The notes under the pieces are model-generated. The model ran no database searches and was not told the origin of the DNA. It saw only the letters and a program-made list of their open reading frames with translations. A stretch of DNA of 64,000 bases from the NCBI RefSeq assembly GCF_040802235.1, contig NC_133174.1, positions 138,437,213 to 138,501,212 of the forward strand. Direction: 5' to 3'. Shown in pieces: positions 13,335 through 25,375 of the stretch (positions are counted from its first letter, which is position 1; the number at the start of each line of letters is the position of its first letter). This DNA comes from Manis javanica. Taxonomy: Eukaryota > Chordata > Mammalia > Pholidota > Manidae. The position numbers were made by a program, and so were the translations under genes.

Positions 13335-13441
13335 TAAAAATTATGGAATGCATCACAAAGTTGGGTGTCATCCCTTATGCAGGGGCCACACTAATCTCTG
13401 TATCATTCCAATTTTAGTATATGTAGTGCCAAAGCGAGCAC
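13335..13441 (-). pseudogene. U6 snRNA pseudogene
   Basis: Read on the minus strand it begins GTGCTCGCTTTGGCACTACA and continues through ATACTAAAATTGGAATGATA, CAGAGATTAG, GTGGCCCCTGCATAAG, GGATGACAC and ends GCATTCCATAATTTTT. This is the full U6 length with scattered substitutions and small deletions (for example GCAGCAC to GCACTAC and a missing AGA block). Such copies are retroposed in great number in mammals. I see no proximal or distal sequence element upstream, so it is probably silent. Confidence 0.93.
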
Positions 13442-15879
13442 TCCTTGCAATTGCTTTTTAAAAGAAGCTCACTGACAGTCCTTTATCCTTAGAGTTGGGT
13501 TCCAGGTGTTTGGGCAGGCTATGCTAGGGACCTTTTGGGGAGCACCTTGGACTGAAACCAGTAAATAAAAATGACCGCTGTAGTTACTGCATTTATCTTT
13601 CCCTGGACCCTTCATAATCTTTGAGGGGACCCCGGGGTGGTATTTTTATCTCAGAGTTCACTCCATATTTATTGTTAGGCTTTCAACGTTTCATTTCTGT
13701 CATTTGTAAACTAAAGTGCACCTTGCCATCAAAAGTGCTTGAGGATGGGAGGTGGAGCTAAACAAAGACACACTAAAGGCATCTTGGAGGGTCCCAGTGC
13801 CCCTCAACCTATGAAAAGCCCTGAGATGTCTTGCAGTCAAGAAATTTGCTTAACTATATTTAAGTCAGCACTTTTCAAACGTACCCAACCAAGGAACACT
13901 TCATTTCTATTTTTCCTTCATACCTATTAGCATCCTTCAGTGTTGGTGTTCTGCGGGAGCGGTGACCTGTAGGGGAGTCTGCGTGTACTAGGCCATCCCA
14001 CAGATGTGAGCAGCGGCACCTGGCCCTGGCATTCTTGAACTCCCCAGGAAGAAGATTTGCCAGCCGTTTCTGCATAAGACGACTACCAGCAGTTCACTGC
14101 AACTTCAAGCTTCCTAGGCTGGCTGAAGGTAGTGGCTATCCCAGCAGTAACTAGGGGCATGCTCCGGGTTCCTGGGGCTTCCCCAGTAGGTTGAGAGACT
14201 GGCCCTCTAGGCCTAGCACTTCGTCTGCCGCAGAGATGATGGAAAACGACCGCAGCCCCCAGTCTGAGAATGAGAGTTGTTGATGTGGCCTCCTCGCTCT
14301 TAGATGCTGCTGTGCAGAGATGACATTCATATTTCTCCGCCTCCCTCTCCCCTGAGTGGCCTGGAGAGGACGGTCTTTGGTGATTGAGCCCAGGTCCTTG
14401 GAGAGGAAGTCCTTTGACAGCTAATAGTACCGGCAAAATTTTGAGATCCTTGGCATCAAGTTTCAGTGAGTTTTCTTTTCAGGTAATATAATTAGAATTC
14501 TATTTAATACATAATTTTAAAACATCATCATCTGTTTATATTGCATATAAGTTAGATCTGTTGTGGAGAATTTCACGTTGAATGTTTATCTTAGGACCCA
14601 GCAGAGGCTTTTCAGTAAAAAACTGGAACGCTCCACGTGAGCCTCTGCCTTAGTCATGGTGGGCCTTGGTCGCGTTTATATAGTGTGTGCAGTGGGCGAG
14701 TGGCTGGAATAAGCTTTGGTTTCGGTAATTCCTAAAGTAATATGCAGTAAAGTTTTACCCCTACATGAGTAACAATGAGTCTTTAAAGTGTTCCACAGAC
14801 CTGTAGAATCCTAGTCCAAGGACACGTCGTCACTCAGCGTGTGTAAGGAGCAAAGGGTGACTGCGGGAAGCGGGCAAGCTGTGGGCATTTCAGGGCTGGA
14901 GGCACATCGAAATGCATGTGAGAGTGACATGGGGATAATACTGCTCCAGCTCTAATTTGTTCAGTAATCATTGGCAGGTTCCGATGCTTTAACCAATATG
15001 AAACCATGGTTACTTCATTTATTCATTTATTTACTCATTCAGTAACAATTTTGGTGCAAAAGTGAGGATGGGGGCCCGGGGGACATATGCACGCAAAGCA
15101 GAGCTTCTTAAGCAGCATCTCAGCTTAGGAGTGTCCCCCAGAAGTCCCCGCCTATGGTGCAGCCTATCCCTACACACCCCAGACCAGTGCCCAGTCCTAG
15201 GGAGCCTGGACACTGAGTCACGCGGCACGCACAGTGGGCTCCCACGCACCAGCCCTCAGGTATCCAGGACCTCCAGGCCCGCACAGACACGGGCTGCCCA
15301 TGGCCAGCAGGCTCTCTTCCTGGGGCCAGCCACGGGAACAAAAGGAAGGAGGGACAGAAGAAAGGGAGAAGGCGAGGAAGGCGGGAAGGATGGAACATCT
15401 ATTCTCCTGGAATTTTGGAGGCTGTACTTTAGTGCTTTACATTTTTTTTATTGTTAGACAAGATCACACGTGTTGGTTTCCCCCAGTGGATTGAAATGGA
15501 GGTTCTATTGAAACATAAGGGATCAAAATCCCTTCACTGTGGTCACGCTTTGCTCTCCACTCCTCTGTAGCAGTCTCAGGTCTAACTTTCTCTTGGTTCT
15601 AAGAATGGCTGCCCAAGCTCTCCACCAGCCAGGGAACCCCGAGCTTCTCTGTGGCCGAGTTCAGGGGCTGCTTTTATGGTAAAGCATGATTCCTTTAACC
15701 TGGGTGGCCCTCTGCCACCTGTAGCACCAGATACCGGCTGCTGTACCTCTGTCCCTGTGTCGCCTCGGTGCTCTGCGCCCCTCTCCCCTCCCTTCCCAGC
15801 TTCCAGAGCCCTTCATGTGAATTGAAATGTTGTGAATTTCAATCTTTTCTTCCAACTACTTATCAGTTTACAAATCAAA
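13442..15879. other. No gene recognised
   Basis: The 15060-15420 part is GC-richer with several CpGs and the overlapping frames 15062-15457 (+) and 15120-15398 (-), neither with a recognisable domain. Confidence 0.4.
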
Positions 15880-15975
15880 GGGCAGTCTGTATCAACTTCA
15901 TCACTGTATCCCCCAGAGTCCGCTGTAGAGTCCACACTTAGAAAATGTCTATCAAATGTCAAATGAATACAGGGG
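15880..15975 (+). mobile_element. L2 3' end fragment
   Basis: TTCATCACTGTATCCCCCAG followed by CACACTTAGAAAATG and AATGAATAC matches the pattern of a LINE-2 3' end. Confidence 0.5.
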
Positions 15976-17220
15976 ATTTGACTTACGCGCAGCTCTTCAG
16001 GAAAGATGTGCTATCTGATGAGGGCAAGCGTTCCTTAATTCCACAATTGAAGGTCTCCTTTCCACATGAGAGCTCTCTGATAAAGAGAACCAGGGTGTTA
16101 GGACAAGGGGCTTTCTCCTGTTGACATTTTCCCTTTAACATTTGCCCCTTTTTCCGTTTCTTAGAGACTAACTATCAGTCACACTTTTGGAATTTCTTGT
16201 CCTTTACTTTTAGTAAATTCTTGGGATGATTCTTTTAGAGATGAACAGATATTGAAACATAGGGACAAAATGATGGCCAGAGGGAGAGAAAAAGAGCCAG
16301 GCAGAGGAAGGAGTGTCCACTGACGCAGGCTGGAGGACAGGCCATGCAGGGCCAGTTCTGTCAGCTCAGTTTCGGGCAGCACCAATGAGTAACGGAAACA
16401 GGGAGGACTGAGGCAGGATGTGGGAAGGATGGGCAGGGAACATTTTCTGTGTGAATTGCTTACTCTAGGGGATTTCTTGGGCAATATTCTCAACAGTGTG
16501 TTCTTGGGTCTTGAGTCAGTCTAAGATCATTAGCCTTGACTTGATGCCATGGTCCATTTGGATAATGACAGCAAGAAACACCTAAAGGGATGCTGGGAGA
16601 GCTCTTGGGTGTAGCACGGGCTTGGAACCCAACATCTCCAACTGCTGGAGCGGGGACAAGTGGGAAGGAATTGATGGAGAGTACCCTTCCAGGTTCTTAC
16701 TGCCTGCAAAGCCTGAGCGCTGCTGCACTCCAGCCTCGGTGTTGCCTGCAGCCTTGAAGTACTCTGGACTGTCACTCTCTGCTACAGACCAGAGCTTCTC
16801 AAATACTCCTATCACGTATCTCACAAATCACGGTCACGGGACTGGGCTCTCACCAGGATAGAAGCCAAACTGCTCTATGTTTTTTGCTGAAGGGCACTGA
16901 TGTGTTTACACAGTTTGTCAGCATATTTATGATCTTTGGTGAGTTTCAAGGACATGATCATTTGCAGAAGGGTTATTGGACATAAATGTGATTGTTGCAC
17001 AACTTCAGAGTAATTCATCAAAGGGCCAGGGAAACAGATTTGGGAGAAACACAAGATATTTGTGCTTTTTCTTTGTTGTCTGGGAAGTTACAGATAGACA
17101 GTGGAGTGGATGGTGGGACAAGGGTAGGTGGGAGATGACTTGCGACATTTGCAGATGGGCAAGAGTGTTGAAAGGGCCAGTGCTAAGTCTTGGAGAGGCC
17201 CCATGCTGTGAGTGGGTGCC
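15976..17220. other. No gene recognised
   Basis: Nothing recognised. Confidence 0.4.
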
Positions 17221-17229
17221 CAGGCCTGC

Positions 17230-17372
17230 CCCTGACTCTTGGGGTGGCCTTGTGAAAGTCAGCTAATGGCTCAGGATCCCATTTTCCTCACATGTAAAAT
17301 GGGCAAGATAATAATAGAGCCTAGGATGTAGCAAGTGCCTAATAAATGTCACCTAATATTATTACTATGTTT
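17230..17372 (+). mobile_element. MIR SINE
   Basis: CCATTTTCCTCACATGTAAA, TGGGCAAGATAATAATAGAG and GTGCCTAATAAATGTCACCT give the 3' half of MIR. Confidence 0.75.
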
Positions 17373-17734
17373 ACCTTTTTTGAATAATCTTCTGTCTTCC
17401 AACTACTATAATGCCAAACACAGAAATGTGGTTAAATCTGAGTCCCATCCCAAGGGAGATTTACTGCTTAAATATAAAAGTGACATTGTAATGAGAATGT
17501 TTTCAACTCTAAGGAACTCTTATAGCAAGGGTCCCGAAGACAGACTGGCACGTACCACCCTAATTTCTTTGGGATTTCAAAGAGGAAGAATATGGCAACA
17601 TACTTTTGGTAAGTAAATTGAAGTTTGCAGTATTTTTCAGTTGCATATGTCTTGTGGAATTCACAGGTTCTTTTGATTTGATGAAATCCTTTTCAGTTGA
17701 GGGGTTATAACTATTGGCTTAAATGCCTCCCCTT

Positions 17735-17835
17735 ATTGCCCGTGACCCCCATGAAGTCAGGTGTTATGTCATCCTCATCTTTGCATTCCCACGCCTGGCA
17801 CTCTGCAAATGCACTGGGAATAAGTGCAGTACTTT
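17735..17835 (+). mobile_element. L2 3' end fragment
   Basis: TGTTATGTCATCCTCATCTT then GCATTCCCACGCCTGGCACT is LINE-2 3' UTR-like. Confidence 0.5.
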
Positions 17836-18064
17836 AGCTTTTTAAGTTCCAGGGATTTCATATGTCCCAGGCCTAAAAAATTCCAGCTAAGTCTAGGGGA
17901 AATCAAAAGAAGATCTAAAAGAGCTATGAAAAAACTCTACTGATGCTTTGGTGCTTCCTATTAGTTCTCAGTTTGATTTTCAAAAATGCTATAAATTTAA
18001 TGGATCAATAGAAAATTGAGGTTGGCATAAGTGGCATAGCTGGAAATGTAGGGACCATGAGCAA

Positions 18065-18356
18065 AGCAATAGTTTTAAAAGTAAAAAGTTTCAGTAATAA
18101 GATGAGTAAGTTCTGGAGATCTAAGGTACATGATCTGATTATACTTAATAATACCACATTGTATACTTGCAATTTGCTGCAAGAGTAGATCTTAAGTATA
18201 CTTACAAAAAACCCCACATGATTATGTGAAGTGATAGATGTGTTAATAAGCTTGATTGTGGTAATCATTCCACAATGTATAACAAATAACTACATTGTGT
18301 ACCTTAAATATACCATCTTACTTGTCAACTATACTTTAACAAAGCTAGAAAAATAG
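18065..18356 (+). mobile_element. L1 3' UTR fragment
   Basis: GTGATAGATGTGTTAATAAG, CTTGATTGTGGTAATCATTC and CATTGTGTACCTTAAATATA, ending in ACTTTAACAAAGCTAG, form an old L1 3' UTR in sense orientation. Confidence 0.75.
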
Positions 18357-19465
18357 AATTCTCCTCCAGATGCCACAGTACATCAATCATTCTTGTTGCA
18401 AAATGAAGGCCTAGCCCTAGCAATCGAGATCAAAGGAGTCCGAGAAAGAGATTCCAGACAGCACATCCGGAGGAAATACGCACATACTGTGCTCACGAGT
18501 CTTCTATCATTAACCTCCTTTTCTCTATCTCAGCGGGTAGGACTTCTGTAAGGATGGATTTTTATGTTTAATACTAGGACATTCTTTGGGTGTAATGAAA
18601 AACATTAAGTTCTACAGGCTGATTGAATTCTACTTAGAATCTTACAAATCTTGTTAGCCACTCGGATTTCGACCCGTTCACTGGCGAGATTTGTCGCTGT
18701 CCAGGTGGTGCTGCTAGCAAAGATACTACGCACCTCAGAGCTGCAAGGGCTTTGAATCAATGCTGCACCTCCAGGAAGAGATGCCCCCTTCTTCCAGTGG
18801 AGCTCAAGGGGATGCTGAACTTCCCTTTGTCTGCCAGGAGTTGAGGTAGCCTTGGACAGTTGAAGGGAGTGCAAAAGACCCCTTGAATCATTAGACACCA
18901 GAAATTTGGGATCGGTTTATCTTGTAAATACTTCCATAGACCACTAGCATCCTCTAACTCTTTGAAATGGCTTAAGATGTGACAGGGTTGGTAAGCCTCA
19001 CACAAAATTCACTTTGGACATTGAAAGGCTGGATCTTTATGGACACATTTCTTCTGTATAATCCCAGGACTTCTAGGAATCACATCACTTTGATTTTTGG
19101 CACTCTAAATTCCTGTTTCCTCTCTCCTGTCACCTGGTTGCGGAGGGCCACTTTCTGTCACTGTAAACTTTGCAAAGAAAAGGCAGCTGCTAAGGTGCAA
19201 GTGTTGGCACCAGCACTCTCACGATAGATAACATAAATTCTCTACATCACCTTTTCTACTTATGTACATTAATTGGATTAAACAAATATTCAGTAACTGT
19301 GTGTACAGAGAGCAGTTCTAGATACCCTAGGGTATAGAAAGCAGAGTGACACGCCTCTGCCCCACGGACGCTTACATTCTCATGTATACAGGGCACTGTT
19401 TGCAAAGGGCTCTTCAAAGGGAAGACTTAGGGGGAAATTCAGGAAGACTTCTTGGAAACAGTGAC
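18357..19465. other. No gene recognised
   Basis: Nothing recognised; short frames only. Confidence 0.4.
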
Positions 19466-19469
19466 TTAG

Positions 19470-19752
19470 GGATGGAAGATGGTCTACTGTAGTTTTTTTG
19501 CTCCAAAACCAGACTCCCTGGATTCAAATCTCTGATGTACCACTGACTAGCTGGGTGATCTTGGATACCTTTCTGTGCGTCAGTTTCCAGTGAGCCTGAG
19601 GTGATAACATCAGAGCATTCCTCATAGAGATGATGTGGGAATCAAGTGAGTTGCTTGCTGCAGAGATGTGGGGGTCCGAGGAGAGGGCTTCAGGAGGACG
19701 GGCAGGGTCAGGTCTGCGTACTGGAGCGTGTTGGCCTCTAGCTGAGGACGGA
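19470..19752. repeat. Local duplication, copy 1 (contains MIR)
   Basis: The first part (19470-19564, MIR-derived, with CCAGACTCCCTGGATTCAAA) recurs in the same orientation at 21384-21476. The second part (about 19553-19752) recurs in inverted orientation at 21495-21662: the reverse complement of CTAGCTGAGGAC at its right end is found at 21497, and GCAGAGATGTGGGGGTCC is matched by the complement of GGACCCCCACATCTCTGC (one base aside). Copy 1 has about 30 bp (CATAGAGATGATGTGGGAAT and flanks) that copy 2 lacks. Confidence 0.85.
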
Positions 19753-20574
19753 CTGGAGTGTGGCGAGAGTGGACGCCGCCAACGAGGAAGGGGTTGACAG
19801 AACTGAGGTGAAAGGCCTGCACTTGAGGTATGGCATGGAGGACAGGCAGAATCAGGCAGGCAGGAGCCACAGTGCAGAGGGGGCCCCACGGTCGGGCCCT
19901 GGGCGCTGCTCAGACGGGCCCGAAGGAGCGCAGACACGGAGAGAGACTCAAGAAAGGGAACTTGGCAGCTTCGATCCGCAGGAGCCCACTGATAATGCTC
20001 TCGCCTGAGGAGTTCTGTCAGATGACTGGGTTTCCTCGGGTAATATTGTGATAAAGATGAATAATTTGACTTTGCACTCCTTTTAGAGGATATTATACAA
20101 TACAGAGGGAATTAATTCGGGAGAACTTCTGTTGTTGCAGCCAAGGGAAGGAAATGCTGAGTTCTCTTGATAAATAAGGAAGGGAAAGGGACAAACATGA
20201 ACGAGCTCCGCGATGCTGAGCAGCCTAATTCCTACCTAGCTTAGGGTTCTGGGGGACGGGGCTGTGGAAAGGACGCCCAGTTTGACCACGGGCAGGGGAG
20301 CAGAGGGCTTAGGGGCTTCCTGTACGGCTGGGGCAAAGGCTGAGGTGGGGTGTGGAAGACTGCATCCCAGGGGGTAGATGGAAAACCTCAAAGTTTCCTG
20401 CTCGTTCAGATGCTCTCTTCCACATTGGTTGTGCCTCCAAAATAGTTCAGAGCACTTTCTGAGCAATCATCTCAGAGTTAAGTAACAGAAAGAAAGGGAG
20501 GAATGCAACAAGATGCAGAAAGCTCATTTTCCCTGAGGGTTGAAAAGCAGCACAGAAGAGATGAGAACGCCAAT
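19753..20574. other. No gene recognised; CpG-containing block
   Basis: 19760-19980 is GC-rich with more than ten CpGs (for example GACGCCGCCAACGAGG). Three overlapping frames cross it, none with a domain. Confidence 0.4.
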
Positions 20575-21262
20575 GTTTACAGACCGATTCAAACCTCAGT
20601 TCTGTCAGGCACTAGCTATGCGACCTCAGGCAGGTCACTTCAACTCTAATTGAAAAATTTTTCCAGTTTTATTGGATATAATTGACACATAACATTGCAT
20701 AAGATTCAGGTGTGCAATATGATTGATATGTGTATGTATTGTGAAATGATAATCAGTTAAGTTTATTTAACATGCATTCACATAACAGTCACCAAAGTTT
20801 TTTCTTTGTGATGAGGGCTTTTAACATTCTGTTGTCTCAGCAACTTTCAAATATATGATATGGTATCACTAACTATAGTTGCCACGCTGTGCATTACATG
20901 CCCAGAGCTTATTTATTTTATAACTGGAAGTTTGTACCTTTTGACCCCCTTCACCCACTTCTGCCTCCCCAACCCCTGCCTCTGGCAGTCACCAATCTGC
21001 TGTTTCTGTGAGGTTTTTAGCTTAGATTCCATGTGTAAGTTCATACAGTATTTGTCTTTCTCTAACTTATTCACCTAGTGCAATGCCTTCAAGATCCATG
21101 CATGTTGCTACAAATGGCAGAATTTCCTTCTTTTTTATGGCTGAGTGGTCTTCCATGTGGGAAATGAGTGTAATAGTACCTATGGCATAGGGCCATTGTG
21201 AGAATGAAATACACAGAACCTAGCCCACAGGTAGTCAGCTCCATAAATGTCGGTGACTATGG
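20575..21262 (+). mobile_element. MIR SINE split by an L1 insertion
   Basis: 20580-20648 has the MIR core (TCAGGCACTAGCTATGCGAC, CAGGCAGGTCACTTCAAC). 21162-21262 resumes with the MIR 3' half (AGTGTAATAGTACCTATGGC, ATTGTGAGAATGAAAT, CCATAAATGTCGG). The L1 between them therefore inserted into a MIR. Confidence 0.75.
20650..21160 (-). mobile_element. L1 3' UTR and ORF2 end, antisense
   Basis: TTTATTGGATATAATTGACA at the left, TATAACTGGAAGTTTGTACC in the middle and CTTTTTTATGGCTGAGTGG at the right are the reverse complement of an L1 3' end and the last ORF2 codons. 5'-truncated. Confidence 0.88.
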
Positions 21263-21383
21263 TTCCGTCTCTGCTGCCACTGCCCTGCTGCATGTCCTAA
21301 GCCTCTCGTGGCTGAGCTCCTCAGGTCCGGCTAGCCCCATGCTTCTCCAAGGTGGGCATTGCTAGGCATCGCCCAGAGATTGG

Positions 21384-21662
21384 ATGGAAGGTGGTCTCCT
21401 GTAGGTTTTTTACTCTAGTACCAGACTCCCTGGATTCAAAGCTCTGATGTACCACCTACCAGCTGGGTGATCTTGGTCAGGCCATGGGTGTCTATCCTCA
21501 GCTAGAGGCCAACACGATCCAGTACGCAGACCTAACCCTGCCCTTCCTCCTGAAGCCCTCTCCTGGGACCCCCACATCTCTGCAGCAAGTAACTTACTCG
21601 CTCTGATGTTATCATCTCAGGTCCTCAGGAAACTGACACACAGAAAGGTGTCCAAGATCACA
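21384..21662. repeat. Local duplication, copy 2 (contains MIR)
   Basis: Partner of 19470-19752. 21384-21476 matches in direct orientation; 21495-21662 matches in inverted orientation. The change of orientation falls at about 21477-21494. Confidence 0.85.
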
Positions 21663-22009
21663 AGGATGCTGCTGGAGCTGGTCTGGGGCAGCCTGAGAAT
21701 TTGCTTTCAGGTAAGACCAACCCTGCTGCGCTGGGGACCACACTTTAAAGAGCGGGAGTCTGACTGGCATCTCTTCATTCAGCGTCAACTTCTGTGGAAC
21801 CATCTTGTCCCCCCAGGGCTATCTTCACAAAATATCAGCTCAAGTCACAGCACTGCAAGTGTCCCCAGGGGGCGCTCGGGTAAATCAAGTCCACCCTTCT
21901 GCTCAGCCTGGTACTTAGAGCTCTTTGCGTCTGGCCCCAGCCCAGCTCCCTAAGTGCTCTGATTTCAGTCACACTGTGCTGCTTGCTGCCTAGGCTGTGA
22001 GCTTTCTTT

Positions 22010-22262
22010 TCTGCATTGTTTTTCACTGTGGTGGTCAAATATACATAACATGATGTTTACCACTGGTAACCATTTTTTAAGCATATAGTTGAGTGGCGTT
22101 AAGGACATTCACATTGCTGTGCAAGTATCACCACTACCCATCTCCAGAATTTTTCTTCATCCCAATCAGAAACCCTGTCTTCATTAAACAATATCTCCTA
22201 CTTCCCCTACCCCAGCTCCTGGTTATCTCTATTTTACTTTCTGCCTTTTATCAGACTTCATT
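22010..22262 (-). mobile_element. L1 3' UTR fragment, antisense
   Basis: AGTTGAGTGGCGTTAAGGAC, ATTCACATTGCTGTGCAAGT and CACCACTACCCATCTCCAGA, then ATTAAACAATATCTCCTACT, are the reverse complement of an old L1 3' UTR. Confidence 0.85.
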
Positions 22263-22294
22263 CAAAAAATATTTATCGAGGCCTTTCTTTTATC

Positions 22295-22445
22295 TGACAC
22301 TAGGCTAGACACCTTCCTATCCATTATCTGAATCTTCACAACAGCCTTGGGAAATGGTGCTATTCCAATTGCCATTTTATGGATGAGGAAACTGGGGACC
22401 AGAAAGGTCAAGTAACTTGCCCAGGTGCACACACTAGGAGGGGCT
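22295..22445 (-). mobile_element. MIR SINE
   Basis: CATTTTATGGATGAGGAAAC, TGGGGACCAGAAAGGTCAAG and AACTTGCCCAGG are the reverse complement of MIR. Confidence 0.85.
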
Positions 22446-23119
22446 AAGGACAGTTTGACGCCGCCGCACCGCGATGTTCCACCTTGGTGCCCTCACCCAG
22501 GCTGTGTTCCGCCTGCCATGTCCATTCCTCTCCATTTGCCAGTTGAGGTCTTTTGGATCCATGATGCAATGACATCAAATGCCACCTTCTGTGAAGGGTC
22601 CAGCCCAGTAGTGATAATTCCCTTTCCTTGAATCAGTGGCTTTATGTAGATGAGAGCCTTTCCCATGAGGCTGTGTGCTGCCAAGGTGTAGTGGGGGCAG
22701 GGAATGAACGAATTGCATGACATTTTAGAACTGGCAGAACCATGGAAAGGTTTTATAAAAGAGAAACGTAATTGGAATAGACTGGGACTAGGAATTTAAT
22801 GGATTGCTGATCTCTTTCAGGGCCAGGTTCAGTTTTTAGTGACCCATATAGAAACTTGGAAGTTTTCTGCCAGAGTGTTGAAGGGTGTAAGAAACCTTTT
22901 GCATCACAGTATCGCCTCAGGCTAAGAGAATATGCCATACAGAATTACCAAAAATGGGTAAAAGACACACTTGGAGATCAGACATTTTTTTCTGTGGATC
23001 TGTTTGCCTTTTTGTGTTTGTTTGTTTGCCTGTCTGTCTTTTAGGAACAGGATGAGTTGGTTGAAAGGTTTTCAGCAACATCTGGCTGTTCATCAGCATT
23101 GTGCCAGGTAGGATTCAGT
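22446..23119. other. No gene recognised
   Basis: Nothing coding. A degenerate GTTT/GTCT tract is at about 23012-23041. Confidence 0.4.
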
Positions 23120-23232
23120 GTTTTTCCATTCACTTATTCATTCACCAACCAAACATTTATTTAGCCTGTGTTTTCTGCCAGGAACTGTTCGGAGGTGCTG
23201 GGAGTACAACAATGGACACAACTGACTGACCT
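23120..23232 (-). mobile_element. L2 3' end fragment
   Basis: TTCACTTATTCATTCACCAA, AACATTTATTTAGCCTGTG and CCAGGAACTGTTCGGAGGTG match the reverse complement of the LINE-2 terminus. Confidence 0.7.
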
Positions 23233-24387
23233 TTTCTTCAGAGGGGACCACAGAATGTGCACAGAATGAACCTCAGCTTTGGTCAAGGCATGAGTGGACA
23301 TTTGACTTGGGGAGGAGTGTGTGCTCCTGTGCAAATGGACTCATTTTCTTCATCGCCTGGTTTTACCACTGCCTCACCCTGGCCAGGGCCCATGCCTGTG
23401 CAGTGAGAGCTTGCCGGGAGAACTCGGTTTGAGGAAAGAAAAGCCACTCGGGCTGATCCAAAGGAATCAGGAAGCTGCCCACGTTTCAGGGTCTCTTTTG
23501 GATAATGACTTTGCCACTTGCCCTTCCCTGGCCTTTTCAGCATGGTACGTGGCACACGTATTACATAATCCAGTCTAGATCAATTCCATCCTTGATTTTA
23601 TCCTTTGGAAAACTGTGTTCCCTTAAGATGGCTGAGAAACTAGTGAGGAAAGTTTTGACTGAAAATAAACTGGAAACTTCCACTGACTTGGTTGATATAT
23701 TTCTGCCCTACACATTGAACATCATTATTGTCTACGTGAGAACTGTAAATATTTCTTCTTTCTCACTGCTTAAATATCTTTAATAAGCCTTATCTGACCA
23801 ACAGAAGAAGCCTCCATTCAAATTGATGAAACACGCCATCATGCATTTTGTCCAATAAACTTTAAAAACTCCCTTGAATCATATTGAGATTTGAAAGACC
23901 ACTTTCCTTCACTTGAACATTTGTTTATATAAAAAAAATGTGTTACTCTCTCTCTGCTTAAAGAAAGACTTGATCCTTGATAAGGCATAGCACACTTTAT
24001 AACTACAAAAATATGGTGTGATTATTTCCCACCATGGCATTTTAAATACTTTGAGGTTTTTACTTCAAAATAACAAATACTGTAACTAGAGTAATAGCTG
24101 AAGATGTATTCACTTTTACATTCTGCTTTTCTTCAGACCCTCTCTGATTTTCTTTAAAATTCCATATAAACATTTTAAATGATGTTTACGTGAGCCAAAC
24201 CCTTTATGGCCATTATTGCACTGTGGAGGCCACAAGGGTTTCCTTCTGTCTGTCAGTCTAGCTGAGCTGGCTGACAGACTGGCGGGGAGAAGCTGGGGAT
24301 GAGCTGGTCAGCGGAGCCCAGTTCTCACTGTGGCTGAAAAGGACTAACTGGGCTGCGTGGCTCCTCAGGCCTCCCAGGGAGTGCCTG
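23233..24387. other. No gene recognised
   Basis: Nothing recognised. Confidence 0.4.
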
Positions 24388-24760
24388 GGACTGCTGAATA
24401 CCTAACTCCAGAGATCTGCTCTGGGAGCACAAACCTATATTTCATGGTGCTTTCATGATACTCTCGTGATTACAAGGTTGGAAAACTAAGACAGGCAAAA
24501 TTCCTGGGGAGACTGAGATTCCAGCTGCTTGTGGAAAGCAGGGATCCATATCTGGCTGCTCTGGGACAAAAGCTTATACCTGTGTGCTTGGCCCACTGGT
24601 TCAGGCAGTGGAGACAGGCACAGCAACCGGGAAGCAAGAAACAGCTCTTCCTTCCCCCAGGCACCAATACCACTCCCCGTGACCCCTGACATTGCTTCAG
24701 GGGCTGAGCAGCTACAAAGAATAGAGCTTCTGCACACTAGAGGATGCAATACACAAATAT

Positions 24761-25375
24761 GAAATGCCAAAAGAACCTGGTCCAGAGTAAAATTAATATA
24801 ACTCCAGAGAAAGATTTAAATAACATAGACCTCATGACTCTTCCTGAAAGGGAGTTCAACATAAAAATCATTAACATGCTAATGGAGGTACAGAAAGATA
24901 TCCAAGAACTTAGGAATGAATTCCGGTTGGAGATCCAATCATTGAAGAGCAAATGGAGGGTATTAAAAGCAGATTGAATATGGTGGAAGGGACAATAAAT
25001 GAAATAGAAACTAGAGAAGAGGAATACAAAAAAGCTGAGGCACAGAGAGGAAAAAGGATCTCTAAGAATGAAAGAATATTGAGAGAACTGTGTGACCAAT
25101 CCAAGTGGAACAATATTCGCATTATAGGGATACCAGAAGAAGAAGAAGAGAGAGAAAGGGATAGAAAGTGTCTTTAAGGAGGTAGTTGCTGAAAACTTCC
25201 CCAATCTGGGGGAAGGAGATAGTCTCTCAGGCCATGGAGATCCACAGATCTCCCAATACAAGGGACCCAAGGAAGGCAACACCAAGACATATAGTAATTA
25301 AAATGGTAAAGATCAAGGATAAAGACAGACTGTTAAAAGCAGACAGAGGGAGAAATAAGATTACCTACAAATGAA
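24761..25375 (+). pseudogene. L1 ORF1 remnant (nucleic-acid chaperone)
   Basis: The frame 24744-24977 and the frame 24953-25177 are successive pieces of L1 ORF1p shifted against each other. A third piece (25186-25374) carries TPRHIVIKMVKIKDKDRLLK, the C-terminal domain. ORF1p normally trimerises through a coiled coil and binds L1 RNA; this copy is frameshifted at least twice. Confidence 0.88.

Noticed and set aside
15062-15457. 131-codon frame in a GC-rich block
   Set aside because: No domain or splice context, and frames overlap on both strands.
19524-20008. Overlapping frames of 82-137 codons on both strands
   Set aside because: They cross the MIR and the duplicated block and have no recognisable domain.
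24737-25285. 182-codon minus-strand frame
   Set aside because: It is the antisense of the A-rich L1 ORF1, where T-rich complement gives long hydrophobic chance frames.
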